From Actinobacteria bacterium casp-actino8 (GTDB taxonomy: Bacteria > Actinomycetota > Acidimicrobiia > Acidimicrobiales > Ilumatobacteraceae), in the NCBI GenBank assembly GCA_001510455.1, contig LFFH01000019.1, positions 1-19,290 of the forward strand: a stretch of DNA of 19,290 bases, written 5' to 3'. Numbering within the stretch: position 1 is the first letter of the stretch; each line of letters opens with the position of its first letter. Of the stretch, positions 7,804-15,009 are shown one piece after another. The notes beneath the pieces are model-generated. The model did no database searches, was not told where the DNA came from, and worked only from the letters and a program-made list of their open reading frames with translations. Made by a program: the position numbers and the translations under genes.

Positions 7804-7835
7804 CTCCCGTCATCGGTGGTGCAACCGGACGGGAG
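7804..7835 (+). promoter_or_regulatory. pyrG: pyrG leader hairpin masking the Shine-Dalgarno
   Basis: CTCCCGTC (7804-7811) is perfectly complementary to GACGGGAG (7828-7835). After a 2-nt bulge, CGGT (7814-7817) pairs with ACCG (7824-7827), leaving a 6-nt loop. The right arm contains most of the pyrG Shine-Dalgarno GGGAGG (7831-7836), 5 nt before the ATG at 7842. Formed in mRNA, it should hinder ribosome binding. The left arm starts near the predicted transcription start, so the exact first nucleotide would decide how much of the stem forms. Confidence 0.55.
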
Positions 7836-7841
7836 GTCCAC

Positions 7842-9476
7842 ATGCCCAAGCACATCTTCGTCACCGGAGGTGTCGCCAGCTCACTCGGCAAGGGTCTGAC
7901 CGCTTCGTCGCTCGGTCGTCTGCTGAAGATGCGTGGTTTGCGCGTGACCATGCAGAAACTCGATCCCTACATCAACATCGATCCAGGGACCATGAACCCG
8001 TTCGAACACGGTGAAGTGTTCGTGACCGACGACGGTGGCGAGACCGATCTCGATCTCGGACACTACGAACGCTTCATCGACGAGAACCTGACCCGGAATT
8101 CGAACGCGACCACCGGCTCGATCTATCAGGCGGTTCTCGCCGCCGAACGACGTGGCGACTACCTCGGCAAGACCGTGCAGGTGATCCCACACATCACCGA
8201 CGAGATTCGCCGTCGCATTCGACGTCTGGCCACTGACGACGTCGACGTGGTGATCACCGAAGTCGGAGGAACCGTCGGTGACATCGAGATCCTCCCGTTC
8301 CTCGAGGCAATCCGGCAGTTCCGCAAGGAGGCCGGTCGCGACAACGTCTGCTACGTCCACGTGACTCTCGTGCCGTTCATCGGGCCCTCGGGAGAGCAGA
8401 AGACGAAGCCCACCCAGCACTCGGTCACCGAATTGCGAAGCCGCGGCATCCAGCCCGACGTGATCGTGTGTCGGAGCGAGGAGCCGCTCAGCTCGAGTCT
8501 GAAGCGAAAGATCTCGAATCTGTGTGATGTCGACGAGCGCGCCGTCGTCAATGCCGCCGATGCACGGAACATCTACGAACTTCCTCTGATCCTCCACGAT
8601 GAAGGACTCGACACCGTGGTGTGCGACGTTCTTCGTCTCGACACCGCCGTCGACCTCTCGTCCTGGGAGAAGCTCGTCGACAACGTCGAGAACGCCACTC
8701 GACCAGTACGCATCGGTCTCATCGGTAAGTACGTCGAACTTCCGGATGCCTACCTCTCGGTGGTGGAGAGCATCAAGCACGCCGGCTTCCATCACGGGGC
8801 CAAAGTCGAAATCGACTGGATCCAAGCCGAAGAAGTGGAAGGGTTGCTCGCCGCCGGTCGTCTCGCGGATCTCGACGGCATGGTGATTCCGGGCGGTTTC
8901 GGAATCCGCGGCGTCGAGGGGAAGATCGCCGCCGCCAAACATGCGCGAGAAAATGGAGTTCCGTGTCTCGGACTCTGTCTCGGTATGCAGGTGATGACCA
9001 TCGAGTTCGCCCGCCACGTTCTCGGACTGGCCGACGCTCATTCGACCGAGTTCGAACCCACGACGACCCATCCGGTGATCGATCTCATGAACGACCAGCG
9101 CGACGTGACCGACATGGGCGGAACCATGCGACTCGGGGCCTACTACGCCGTACTGCAGCCAGGAAGCAAGGTCGCCGAGGCGTACGGTGAGCCGGTGGTC
9201 AGCGAGCGCCATCGTCACCGTTACGAATTCAACTCGCAGTTCCGGAGTCGTTTCGAGGAGGAAGGCTTCCTCTGCAGTGGAACGTCTCCCGACAAACGTC
9301 TGGTCGAATTCGTCGAACTCACCGATCACCCCTTCTGGATCGGCACTCAGGCCCACCCGGAGTTCAAGAGCCGTCCTGACCGCCCCCATCCCTTGTTCCG
9401 GGATCTGATCGGAGCGTCACTCGCGCACCGCGAAGTTCGGGCTCCGATCGAAACGCCCGTTTCGCCACGGACGTGA
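7842..9476 (+). CDS. pyrG: CTP synthase (glutamine-hydrolysing)
   Basis: This 544-residue enzyme makes CTP from UTP, ATP and glutamine. The N-terminal synthetase domain opens with '[15 protein letters not shown]' (5-19) and '[17 protein letters not shown]' (38-54). '[11 protein letters not shown]' (185-195) is the conserved UTP/CTP-binding segment. The C-terminal class I glutamine amidotransferase domain has the nucleophile elbow 'CLGLCLGMQ' with Cys379 and the 'AHPEFKSRP' triad partners His505 and Glu507. The 25-residue C-terminal tail is ordinary. Start ATG 7842 follows GGGAGG. The stop overlaps the NUDIX start (GTGA, 9473-9476). Expression may be regulated by the leader hairpin described separately. 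Confidence 0.97.
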   Translation: MPKHIFVTGGVASSLGKGLTASSLGRLLKMRGLRVTMQKLDPYINIDPGTMNPFEHGEVFVTDDGGETDLDLGHYERFIDENLTRNSNATTGSIYQAVLAAERRGDYLGKTVQVIPHITDEIRRRIRRLATDDVDVVITEVGGTVGDIEILPFLEAIRQFRKEAGRDNVCYVHVTLVPFIGPSGEQKTKPTQHSVTELRSRGIQPDVIVCRSEEPLSSSLKRKISNLCDVDERAVVNAADARNIYELPLILHDEGLDTVVCDVLRLDTAVDLSSWEKLVDNVENATRPVRIGLIGKYVELPDAYLSVVESIKHAGFHHGAKVEIDWIQAEEVEGLLAAGRLADLDGMVIPGGFGIRGVEGKIAAAKHARENGVPCLGLCLGMQVMTIEFARHVLGLADAHSTEFEPTTTHPVIDLMNDQRDVTDMGGTMRLGAYYAVLQPGSKVAEAYGEPVVSERHRHRYEFNSQFRSRFEEEGFLCSGTSPDKRLVEFVELTDHPFWIGTQAHPEFKSRPDRPHPLFRDLIGASLAHREVRAPIETPVSPRT

Positions 9477-10024
9477 CCTCCGGATCGTTCCGGCACGTCG
9501 GAGATCGACCGATCCACGACGGCTACGTCTGGAACGTGGTGGTCGGCGACTTCGTCGACCCCGACGGCCGTGCGTTCACACGTGACATCGTTCGGTCACC
9601 CGGTGCGGTGGCCGTGGTGGCATTGTTCGACGATCACACCACTTTGTTGGTACGCCAATACCGGGCCGCGTTCGACGCTCACGTCCTCGAGATTCCAGCC
9701 GGTATGCGCGACGTCGCGGGTGAAGATCCCGAGGCGACGGCCCGACGGGAACTGATCGAAGAGACCGGCTTCGACGCGTCGACGTGGCGGTTGCTGCATC
9801 GATTCTTCCCCTCGGTCGGGATGACCGATGCCGTTCTGCACGTCTACTTGGCAACCGAACTGCGACCGGTCGGCCGTTCGGCGCACGGTCCCGAAGAGGA
9901 ACACATGGAAGTGGTGCGAATCCCGATCGCCGAGGCGATCGAGATGGTGGAGACCGGGCAGATCCTCGACGCCAAGGCCACAATTGGACTCTTGATGGCC
10001 GCGCGCGTTCTCGGAGACGTGTGA
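9473..10024 (+). CDS. NUDIX hydrolase, ADP-ribose pyrophosphatase type
   Basis: This 183-residue protein contains a Nudix box at 77-99, '[20 protein letters not shown]' followed by ETG, with the Mg-binding Glu93, Glu96 and Glu97. A proline-glycine 'IPAGM' precedes it, as in ADP-ribose pyrophosphatases. The box has one extra residue before the first Glu; the same spacing occurs in the mycobacterial orthologue downstream of pyrG (Rv1700, ADP-ribose pyrophosphatase). It likely cleaves ADP-ribose to AMP and ribose-5-phosphate, clearing a reactive NAD breakdown product. GTG start 9473 overlaps the pyrG stop by 4 nt, so translation is probably coupled. The substrate assignment is by family and context. 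Confidence 0.88.
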   Translation: MTSGSFRHVGDRPIHDGYVWNVVVGDFVDPDGRAFTRDIVRSPGAVAVVALFDDHTTLLVRQYRAAFDAHVLEIPAGMRDVAGEDPEATARRELIEETGFDASTWRLLHRFFPSVGMTDAVLHVYLATELRPVGRSAHGPEEEHMEVVRIPIAEAIEMVETGQILDAKATIGLLMAARVLGDV

Positions 10025-10042
10025 TCATGAGGGTCGATTGCC

Positions 10043-10996
10043 ATGGCTGATCGACCCCGTTCGTCCGATGTCCCGTCTGACGTCCCTCTCGAAGTGGACG
10101 AGTATCTTGCGTGGCTCGTGGCCGAACGTGGGCGTTCGCCGAACACCGTCGCCGCCTACCGGCGCGATCTCGTTGCGTACGTCGCCTGGTTGCGCGAGCG
10201 CGATATCAGCGTGCAGTCCGTCGCCTCGTCGGATCTCGATCGGTTCGTGAACGATCGTCGTTCGCACATGGCGCCGGCGTCCCTCGCGCGACAGATGACG
10301 TCGATTCGCAACTTCCATCGTTTCTTGGTGGCCGAAGGAACTCGTCGCGATGACCCGACCGCCGATCTCGACGGGGTGCGGGTTCCGGCCGGACTGCCCA
10401 AACCCTTGTCGGAGGACGACGTCGAGCGTCTGATCGGTGTCGTGGTGGGAGACGATCCGATCGGACGGCGCGACCGAGCCCTGCTCGAGTTGCTGTACGC
10501 CACCGGTGCGCGGATCTCCGAGGTCTGCGGTCTGTCCCTCGGCGATCTGGATCTGGAGGCGGGACTCGCCCGTCTCTACGGCAAGGGAGAGAAGGAGCGG
10601 TTGGTTCCGGTCGGTAGCTGTGCGCGGCGTGCCCTCGACGACTGGTTGCGACACGGTCGAACCGAGATGGCCCCCGTTCGCTGGAAGCGACGTGGCGATG
10701 CCGAGGCGGTGTTCCTCGACCGTCGTGGCGGGCGACTCGGTCGTCAGGCCGCGTGGGCCATCGTCGTTCGTCATGGTGAACGAGCGGGTCTGTCGGGGCA
10801 TCTGTCGCCGCACGTTCTGCGACACTCGTGTGCGACTCACATGCTCGATCATGGAGCCGATCTGCGCATCGTGCAGGAGATGCTCGGACACGCGTCGATC
10901 TCGACGACCCAGGTGTATACGAGAGTGTCGCAGGAGCGTCTCGTCGAGCAGTACGAGAAAGCTCATCCGCGGGCCACCGTGGAGCGAGGCTCGTGA
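10043..10996 (+). CDS. xerD: Tyrosine recombinase XerD
   Basis: This 317-residue site-specific recombinase resolves chromosome dimers at dif together with XerC. The N-terminal SAM-like core-binding domain (~15-105) includes 'VAERGRSPNTVAAYRRDL'. In the catalytic domain all six active-site residues are visible: Arg157 (GARISE), Lys181 (GKGEKER), His257 and Arg260 (SPHVLRHS), His283 (LGHAS) and the nucleophile Tyr292 (QVYTR). The position just before scpAB supports XerD rather than XerC. It is 18 bp downstream of the NUDIX gene, with GAGGG 9 nt before the ATG. The stop overlaps the start of the HD gene (GTGA). No dif-like site was seen in the window. Confidence 0.93.
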   Translation: MADRPRSSDVPSDVPLEVDEYLAWLVAERGRSPNTVAAYRRDLVAYVAWLRERDISVQSVASSDLDRFVNDRRSHMAPASLARQMTSIRNFHRFLVAEGTRRDDPTADLDGVRVPAGLPKPLSEDDVERLIGVVVGDDPIGRRDRALLELLYATGARISEVCGLSLGDLDLEAGLARLYGKGEKERLVPVGSCARRALDDWLRHGRTEMAPVRWKRRGDAEAVFLDRRGGRLGRQAAWAIVVRHGERAGLSGHLSPHVLRHSCATHMLDHGADLRIVQEMLGHASISTTQVYTRVSQERLVEQYEKAHPRATVERGS

Positions 10997-11451
10997 AACT
11001 CGCTCGGCGTTTCGCCCATCTCGCTCGTCGCTGGTGGACGAGTCTCGATCGGTCACCGTTGTCGTCAGGCGACGTCGAGTTCGTTCGAGGCGTCCTGCTC
11101 GAGTCGGAATGGGAGCTGTGGTCGCGTCTCGATCTCGCCGATCGGCGACACTCGGTGGTCGTGGCCCGTCGGTTCGTCGAAATGGCGCCCGACTGCGACT
11201 CGGCCGAGGTTGCGGCGGCTCTGCTTCACGACGTCGGTAAGTCGGTGACGTCGTTGTCGACATCGGGACGGGTCGTCGCCACCGTCGTTGCACCCATCGT
11301 TCGTCCCCGCCGTTTCGAGGCGTACTACCGACACGAGGAGATCGGTCTCGATCTCTGCCGTTCGGCCGGTAGCCGGGAGAGAACTCTGGCCCTCTTGTCG
11401 GATGTGAACGACCCGGCGGCCGAGATTCTGCGCCGAGCCGACGACCTCTGA
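10993..11451 (+). CDS. Small HD-domain phosphohydrolase-like protein
   Basis: The protein has 152 residues from GTG 10993, which overlaps the xerD TGA in a GTGA with a GCGAGG just upstream. The open frame extends back to 10828, but that part is the shadow of xerD. HD-domain metal ligands are visible: His53 (DRRHSV), His79-Asp80 in 'AALLHDVGK' (75-83), His114 in 'YYRHEEIGLDL', and a late Asp in 'LSDVND' (137 or 140). HD proteins hydrolyse phosphoesters of nucleotides or cyclic nucleotides, with metal. At 152 aa it is minimal and carries no sensor or output domain. The N-terminus is basic (MKLARRFAHLARRWW). The substrate is unknown; its coupling to xerD is the main clue to function. Confidence 0.8.
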   Translation: MKLARRFAHLARRWWTSLDRSPLSSGDVEFVRGVLLESEWELWSRLDLADRRHSVVVARRFVEMAPDCDSAEVAAALLHDVGKSVTSLSTSGRVVATVVAPIVRPRRFEAYYRHEEIGLDLCRSAGSRERTLALLSDVNDPAAEILRRADDL

Positions 11452-11506
11452 GCGGTCGATTCGTCATCGTCCTCGCCGACTCTGGGACGACATCGGACCG
11501 AACGTC

Positions 11507-11512
11507 TAGAAT
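11507..11512 (+). promoter_or_regulatory. Leaderless -10 box of the sortase-fusion gene
   Basis: TAGAAT is a near-consensus -10 and ends 7 nt before the ATG at 11520; no Shine-Dalgarno precedes that ATG. A weak -35-like TGGGAC lies 18 bp upstream (11483-11488). The start codon sits inside a perfect small palindrome, ATTCG-T-CGAAT (11511-11521), that might be an operator or chance. Confidence 0.6.
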
Positions 11513-11519
11513 TCGTCGA

Positions 11520-13160
11520 ATGCCCGGTGCTCGCGTCTTCGACCCGCGTCGCCTCGTGGCTGTCGTGGCTGTTCTCGGCTCGTCAATCGGGCTCGGTGTC
11601 GACTCGGCCGGCGCCGATTCGGTGGTGTCGACGGAGCAAGCGGTTCGCGCCTCGGGGGTTCCGTCGACCGCGGCTTTCACCGCCGTCGAACCGGTTCGAG
11701 TGCTGGGTGCCGACCGGCCCGTGAACCTGATCGCCGGCGGTATCCAGTACGTGACGATCGCCGGACGGTTCGGTCAGCCCGACGACGTGTCGGCGGCTCG
11801 TCTGGTTCTCACCGTCGCCTCGGTCGATCCGGCCGTGGAGATCACGGTTCACGCGTCCGGTGGAGCGGTGCCGCTCGTCTCGACGATGCGGATGGCCGAC
11901 GCCGGCCGTCCCGTCGTGCGATCGATCACGACGGCGGTGGGGTCGAACGGCCAAGTCGAGATCCGCAGCACGGGTCGAGCCGTCCTGACCGCCGACTTGG
12001 TGGGTGTGTTCCGACCGTCCTCGTCGTCGAGGGCGGGACGACTCGTCTCGATCGATCCGGTGTCACTCGGCCAGGTGGACGGACGAGTGATCGACGTGCC
12101 ACTCCCGTCGTCGGTGCCTCCGGATGTCGACGCAGTACTCGTGTCGTTGACCGGTTGGAATGCCACCGAAGTCGGAACCTGGACCACGACCGATGACGTT
12201 CCGACCCTCGCGGTCGGACCCGGACGCATCGAAGCGGGTGAGGCACTCGTTCCGGTGGTCGACGGGCGCCTGCGCCTGCGGTCGAGTGCGACGACTCGAC
12301 TGGCGGTCGATCTGGTCGGGTGGTTCACCGGCGCGTCGGCGCCGTCGAGTTCGGAAGGTCTGTACGTGTCGGGCTCACCGACTCGGGTGCTCGACACGAC
12401 CACGGGGCTCAATCCACTCGGATCCGGTGTGGCGTTGCACGAGCGTTGGTCGGTCGAAGTGCCAGTGTCGGTGTTCGGTGCCGTGAGTGCGGTCGACGTC
12501 CGGATCGGAGTCAGCGGACCCCATGCGGCTGGTTCGTTGTCGCTCCATGCGTCGGGCCGAGCTCGTCCCACGTACGGGCAGATCCACGTCGCGAAGGCCG
12601 GTGTGGTCGAGGTCGGTCGAGCGACGGTTCGGGCCGGCACGCGAGGGATCACGGCCCACTCGAGTGGCGGCACCGATCTCACACTGGACGTCGCTGGTTG
12701 GTACACCGGATCGCTTGCGTCGAGTGACGGATCACGGCCCGTCAACGTGATGCCGTCGGCCCATGACTTCCCAGGGCTCCTTGCGATTCCGCGCACACGC
12801 ACCTTGGCGTACGTTCTCCACGACCCTGATCTGGTCGACATCGATCCGGTGCATCTCCCCGAATCTCGCTCACCCAATCAGCCCGGCAACACGGCAATCT
12901 TCGGCCACCGAACGTCTCATGGACGCGAGTTCCGCAACATCGATCGATTGCGAGTGGGGGATCCGATCTACCTCGCGGTCGAGGGGCGCATCTACGTGTA
13001 TTCCACGACGAGTGTGGAGGTGTTGAGTCCGCAAGACCCTCGGCTCTACGCCTCGACGTCGAACGATCAGACCTTGACTCTCGTTGCGTGTCATCCACCG
13101 GGAAGTATCAAGTTCCGCGTGGTGGCCTTCGCGCGTCTGATCGACACCGTGCAGTTCTGA
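11520..13160 (+). CDS. Exported protein: three beta-rich repeats fused to a C-terminal sortase domain
   Basis: The protein has 546 residues. Residues 1-32 look like a signal peptide (RR, then a hydrophobic core ~12-27, then AGA before Asp33), or possibly an uncleaved anchor. Three degenerate repeats follow (~57-165, ~174-271, ~280-397). Each ends in a pattern like 'TADLVGVF', 'AVDLVGWFTG' or 'TLDVAGWYTG', the type found in many secreted actinobacterial surface proteins. Residues ~415-546 are a class D/E-like sortase: 'GNTAIFGHRTSHG' with His463, 'LTLVACHPPGS' with Cys524, and Arg533 in 'KFRVVA'. All three catalytic residues are present, although the usual TLTTC reads TLVAC. There is no C-terminal membrane helix and no LPXTG-type substrate in the window. 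It probably acts outside the membrane as a transpeptidase or hydrolase (inference). Confidence 0.82.
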   Translation: MPGARVFDPRRLVAVVAVLGSSIGLGVDSAGADSVVSTEQAVRASGVPSTAAFTAVEPVRVLGADRPVNLIAGGIQYVTIAGRFGQPDDVSAARLVLTVASVDPAVEITVHASGGAVPLVSTMRMADAGRPVVRSITTAVGSNGQVEIRSTGRAVLTADLVGVFRPSSSSRAGRLVSIDPVSLGQVDGRVIDVPLPSSVPPDVDAVLVSLTGWNATEVGTWTTTDDVPTLAVGPGRIEAGEALVPVVDGRLRLRSSATTRLAVDLVGWFTGASAPSSSEGLYVSGSPTRVLDTTTGLNPLGSGVALHERWSVEVPVSVFGAVSAVDVRIGVSGPHAAGSLSLHASGRARPTYGQIHVAKAGVVEVGRATVRAGTRGITAHSSGGTDLTLDVAGWYTGSLASSDGSRPVNVMPSAHDFPGLLAIPRTRTLAYVLHDPDLVDIDPVHLPESRSPNQPGNTAIFGHRTSHGREFRNIDRLRVGDPIYLAVEGRIYVYSTTSVEVLSPQDPRLYASTSNDQTLTLVACHPPGSIKFRVVAFARLIDTVQF

Positions 13161-13168
13161 GAATCGAC

Positions 13169-14161
13169 CTACTCGTCGAGGGGCAGAAGTCCGATGTTGC
13201 GGTAAGTGCGCGCGAGTGTGGCGGCAGCGACCGAGCGTGCCTTGTCGGCGCCGCGTCGTAGGAGTCGCGACAGCTCGGCTCGATCGTCGAGTAGTGTTCG
13301 GTAGCGATCCTGGATCGGCCGAAGGACCTCGACGACCGCCTCGCCGGTGTCGTTCTTCAGGGGTCCGTACTGCTGGTAACCGGTTGCGACCTCTTCGGGG
13401 GAGCGTCCGGTACAGGCGGCGAGGATTTCGAGCAGGTTCGACACGCCGGGTTTGTCGGCTCGGTCGAAACGCACCTCCGAATCGGAGTCGGTGACCGCTC
13501 GCTTGAACTTCTTCATGATGGTTGCCGGCTCGTCGAGCAAATAGACGATTCCGGAGTCGCCACTCGACGACTTCGACATCTTCGACGTGGGGTCCTGGAG
13601 ATCAGTGACTTTGGCACCGGCTTTCGGGGTGACGATCTTCGGGACCACGAAAGTGTCGCCGAAGCGACCATTGAAACGCTCGGCGATGTCACGAGTGATC
13701 TCGATGTGCTGCCTTTGGTCCTCACCCACCGGGACGTCGTCGGCGTCGTAGAGCAAGATGTCGGCCGCCTGGAGGGCTGGATAGGTGAACAGGCCCGCCG
13801 ACACGAAATCCGCCTCGCGCTTCGATGCCTTGTCCTTGAATTGCGTCATACGACTGAGTTCGCCGTACGACACTGTGCACTCCATGATCCAGCCGAGCTG
13901 AGTGTGCTCGGGTACGTGACTCTGGACGAACACGGTCGCCACATCGGGGTCGAGGCCCACGGCGAAGAGGGCAGCGGCCAGCTCGAGGGTGTTCTCGCCG
14001 ATGATTCCGGGACGGTCGGTGACGGTCAGAGCATGCAGATCGACGATTCCGTGGAACGCGTCGCACTCGTGCTGACCGCTCACCCAGTTCCGGAGGGCTC
14101 CGAGATAGTTGCCGAGATGAACCGGACCGGTGGGTTGGATGCACGAGAGGACACGATTCAC
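13169..14161 (-). CDS. trpS: Tryptophanyl-tRNA synthetase
   Basis: This 330-residue class Ic synthetase charges tRNA-Trp. The start is the GTG at 14161-14159, giving MNRVLSCIQPTGPVHLGNYL, the canonical TrpS N-terminus with the HIGH-like motif HLGN (15-18). The frame is open farther upstream but runs into scpA. 'GEDQRQHIEITRDIAERFN' (146-164) matches bacterial TrpS, and the KMSKS loop is at 194-198, exact. The length matches the bacterial enzyme (about 330-340 aa). It ends 8 bp from the convergent sortase-fusion gene and is divergent from scpA with a 68-bp gap. No T-box or Trp leader peptide fits in that gap; a TAGCCT box 7 nt before the GTG suggests a leaderless transcript. Confidence 0.96.
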   Translation of the reverse strand: MNRVLSCIQPTGPVHLGNYLGALRNWVSGQHECDAFHGIVDLHALTVTDRPGIIGENTLELAAALFAVGLDPDVATVFVQSHVPEHTQLGWIMECTVSYGELSRMTQFKDKASKREADFVSAGLFTYPALQAADILLYDADDVPVGEDQRQHIEITRDIAERFNGRFGDTFVVPKIVTPKAGAKVTDLQDPTSKMSKSSSGDSGIVYLLDEPATIMKKFKRAVTDSDSEVRFDRADKPGVSNLLEILAACTGRSPEEVATGYQQYGPLKNDTGEAVVEVLRPIQDRYRTLLDDRAELSRLLRRGADKARSVAAATLARTYRNIGLLPLDE

Positions 14162-14168
14162 GTCGCCG

Positions 14169-14174
14169 AGGCTA
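14169..14174 (-). promoter_or_regulatory. trpS: Leaderless -10 box of trpS
   Basis: On the minus strand TAGCCT ends 7 nt before the GTG at 14161. It is the same hexamer as the scpA box and faces away from it. There is no Shine-Dalgarno and no clear -35. Confidence 0.5.
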
Positions 14175-14217
14175 GTGGGACGATCGGGGAAGACCCGGTG
14201 AATACGCCGGTGGCGAT

Positions 14218-14223
14218 TAGCCT
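14218..14223 (+). promoter_or_regulatory. scpA: Leaderless -10 box of scpA
   Basis: TAGCCT ends 6 nt before the GTG at 14230, and no Shine-Dalgarno is present. It mirrors the trpS box, giving a compact divergent promoter in 68 bp. Confidence 0.5.
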
Positions 14224-14229
14224 CTCGTC

Positions 14230-15006
14230 GTGGCCGTCGATGTGAGCACACCCGTTTTCGAGGGCCCCTTCGACCTGTTGTTACATCTCATCCTGAAAGA
14301 GCAGGTCGACATCCACGAGGTCAACTTGGCCCTCATCGTCGATGCCTATCTCGTCGAGGTCGAAAAGATGGAGTTTCTCGACCTCGACGTCGCGACCGAG
14401 TTCCTGCTGATCGCCGCCACCTTGGTGGAACTGAAGGCACGGCGGCTGTTGCCCGGTCGTGAAGACGTCGATCTCGACGAGGAGTTGGCCCTCTGGGAGG
14501 AACGCGACCTTCTGCTCGCGCGATTGCTCGAGTGCAAGACGTTCAAGGACGTCGGTCGGGTGTTCGGAGCCTTGGCCGAGGACGCCGACCGTTGCTTCGC
14601 TCGCTCGGTCGGTCCCGACGAGCGGTTCGCCGATCTGATGCCCGATCTGTTGGAGGGAGTGAAGCCGAAGCACGTTCAAGCCGCGTACGTTCGGGCGACC
14701 ACTCCGAAACCCGAACCCAAGGTCGACCTCTTCCACGTCGGTGTCATCAAGGCCAACGTGGCCGATGCATTCGCCGAACTCGTGGACGAGCTCCCACGAG
14801 TACGACGAATCTCGTTCCGGCGATTGACCGCCGATCTCGTCGATCGCATCGAGATCATCGTCCGCTTCCTGGCGTTGCTCGAACTCTTCAAACAGGGGTA
14901 CGTCGAGATCGACCAAGCCGAGAAATTCGGTGACATCGACATCGTGTGGATCGGCGACGAAATGGTGTCGGTGGGAGCGATCGCGATCGATGACTACGAA
15001 GGCTGA
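14230..15006 (+). CDS. scpA: Segregation and condensation protein A (kleisin)
   Basis: This 258-residue kleisin bridges the heads of the SMC dimer and binds an ScpB dimer. The family hallmark 'FEGPFDLLLHLILKEQVDI' is at 10-28. It is followed by 'FLLIAATLVELKARRLLP' (~58-75), part of the SMC-neck-binding helical domain. Acidic linkers precede a C-terminal winged helix (~190-258) with 'VRFLALLELFKQGYVEIDQ'. Start GTG 14230 gives MAVDVSTPVFEG; a GTG at 14242 is a less likely alternative. It sits 3 nt before scpB, so the two subunits are co-expressed. smc itself is not in the window. Confidence 0.94.
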   Translation: MAVDVSTPVFEGPFDLLLHLILKEQVDIHEVNLALIVDAYLVEVEKMEFLDLDVATEFLLIAATLVELKARRLLPGREDVDLDEELALWEERDLLLARLLECKTFKDVGRVFGALAEDADRCFARSVGPDERFADLMPDLLEGVKPKHVQAAYVRATTPKPEPKVDLFHVGVIKANVADAFAELVDELPRVRRISFRRLTADLVDRIEIIVRFLALLELFKQGYVEIDQAEKFGDIDIVWIGDEMVSVGAIAIDDYEG

Positions 15007-15009
15007 CGA

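Noticed and set aside
7881..9389. 502-codon antisense open frame opposite pyrG
   Set aside because: Composition is the complement of pyrG codons with no family motif, and the sense gene has all CTP synthase motifs.
10025..10042. Possible dif site or Xer binding arms next to xerD
   Set aside because: No pair of 11-bp partially palindromic arms with a 6-bp centre was found near xerD or in any intergenic gap.
10025..11680. 551-codon antisense open frame spanning xerD, the HD gene and the start of the sortase gene
   Set aside because: It crosses three sense genes and an intergenic promoter; the low-complexity Arg/Thr/Pro translation is typical of antisense noise.
14162..14229. Possible T-box or tryptophan attenuator before trpS
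   Set aside because: Only 68 bp are available, with no specifier-loop structure, no leader ORF with Trp codons and no terminator stem.
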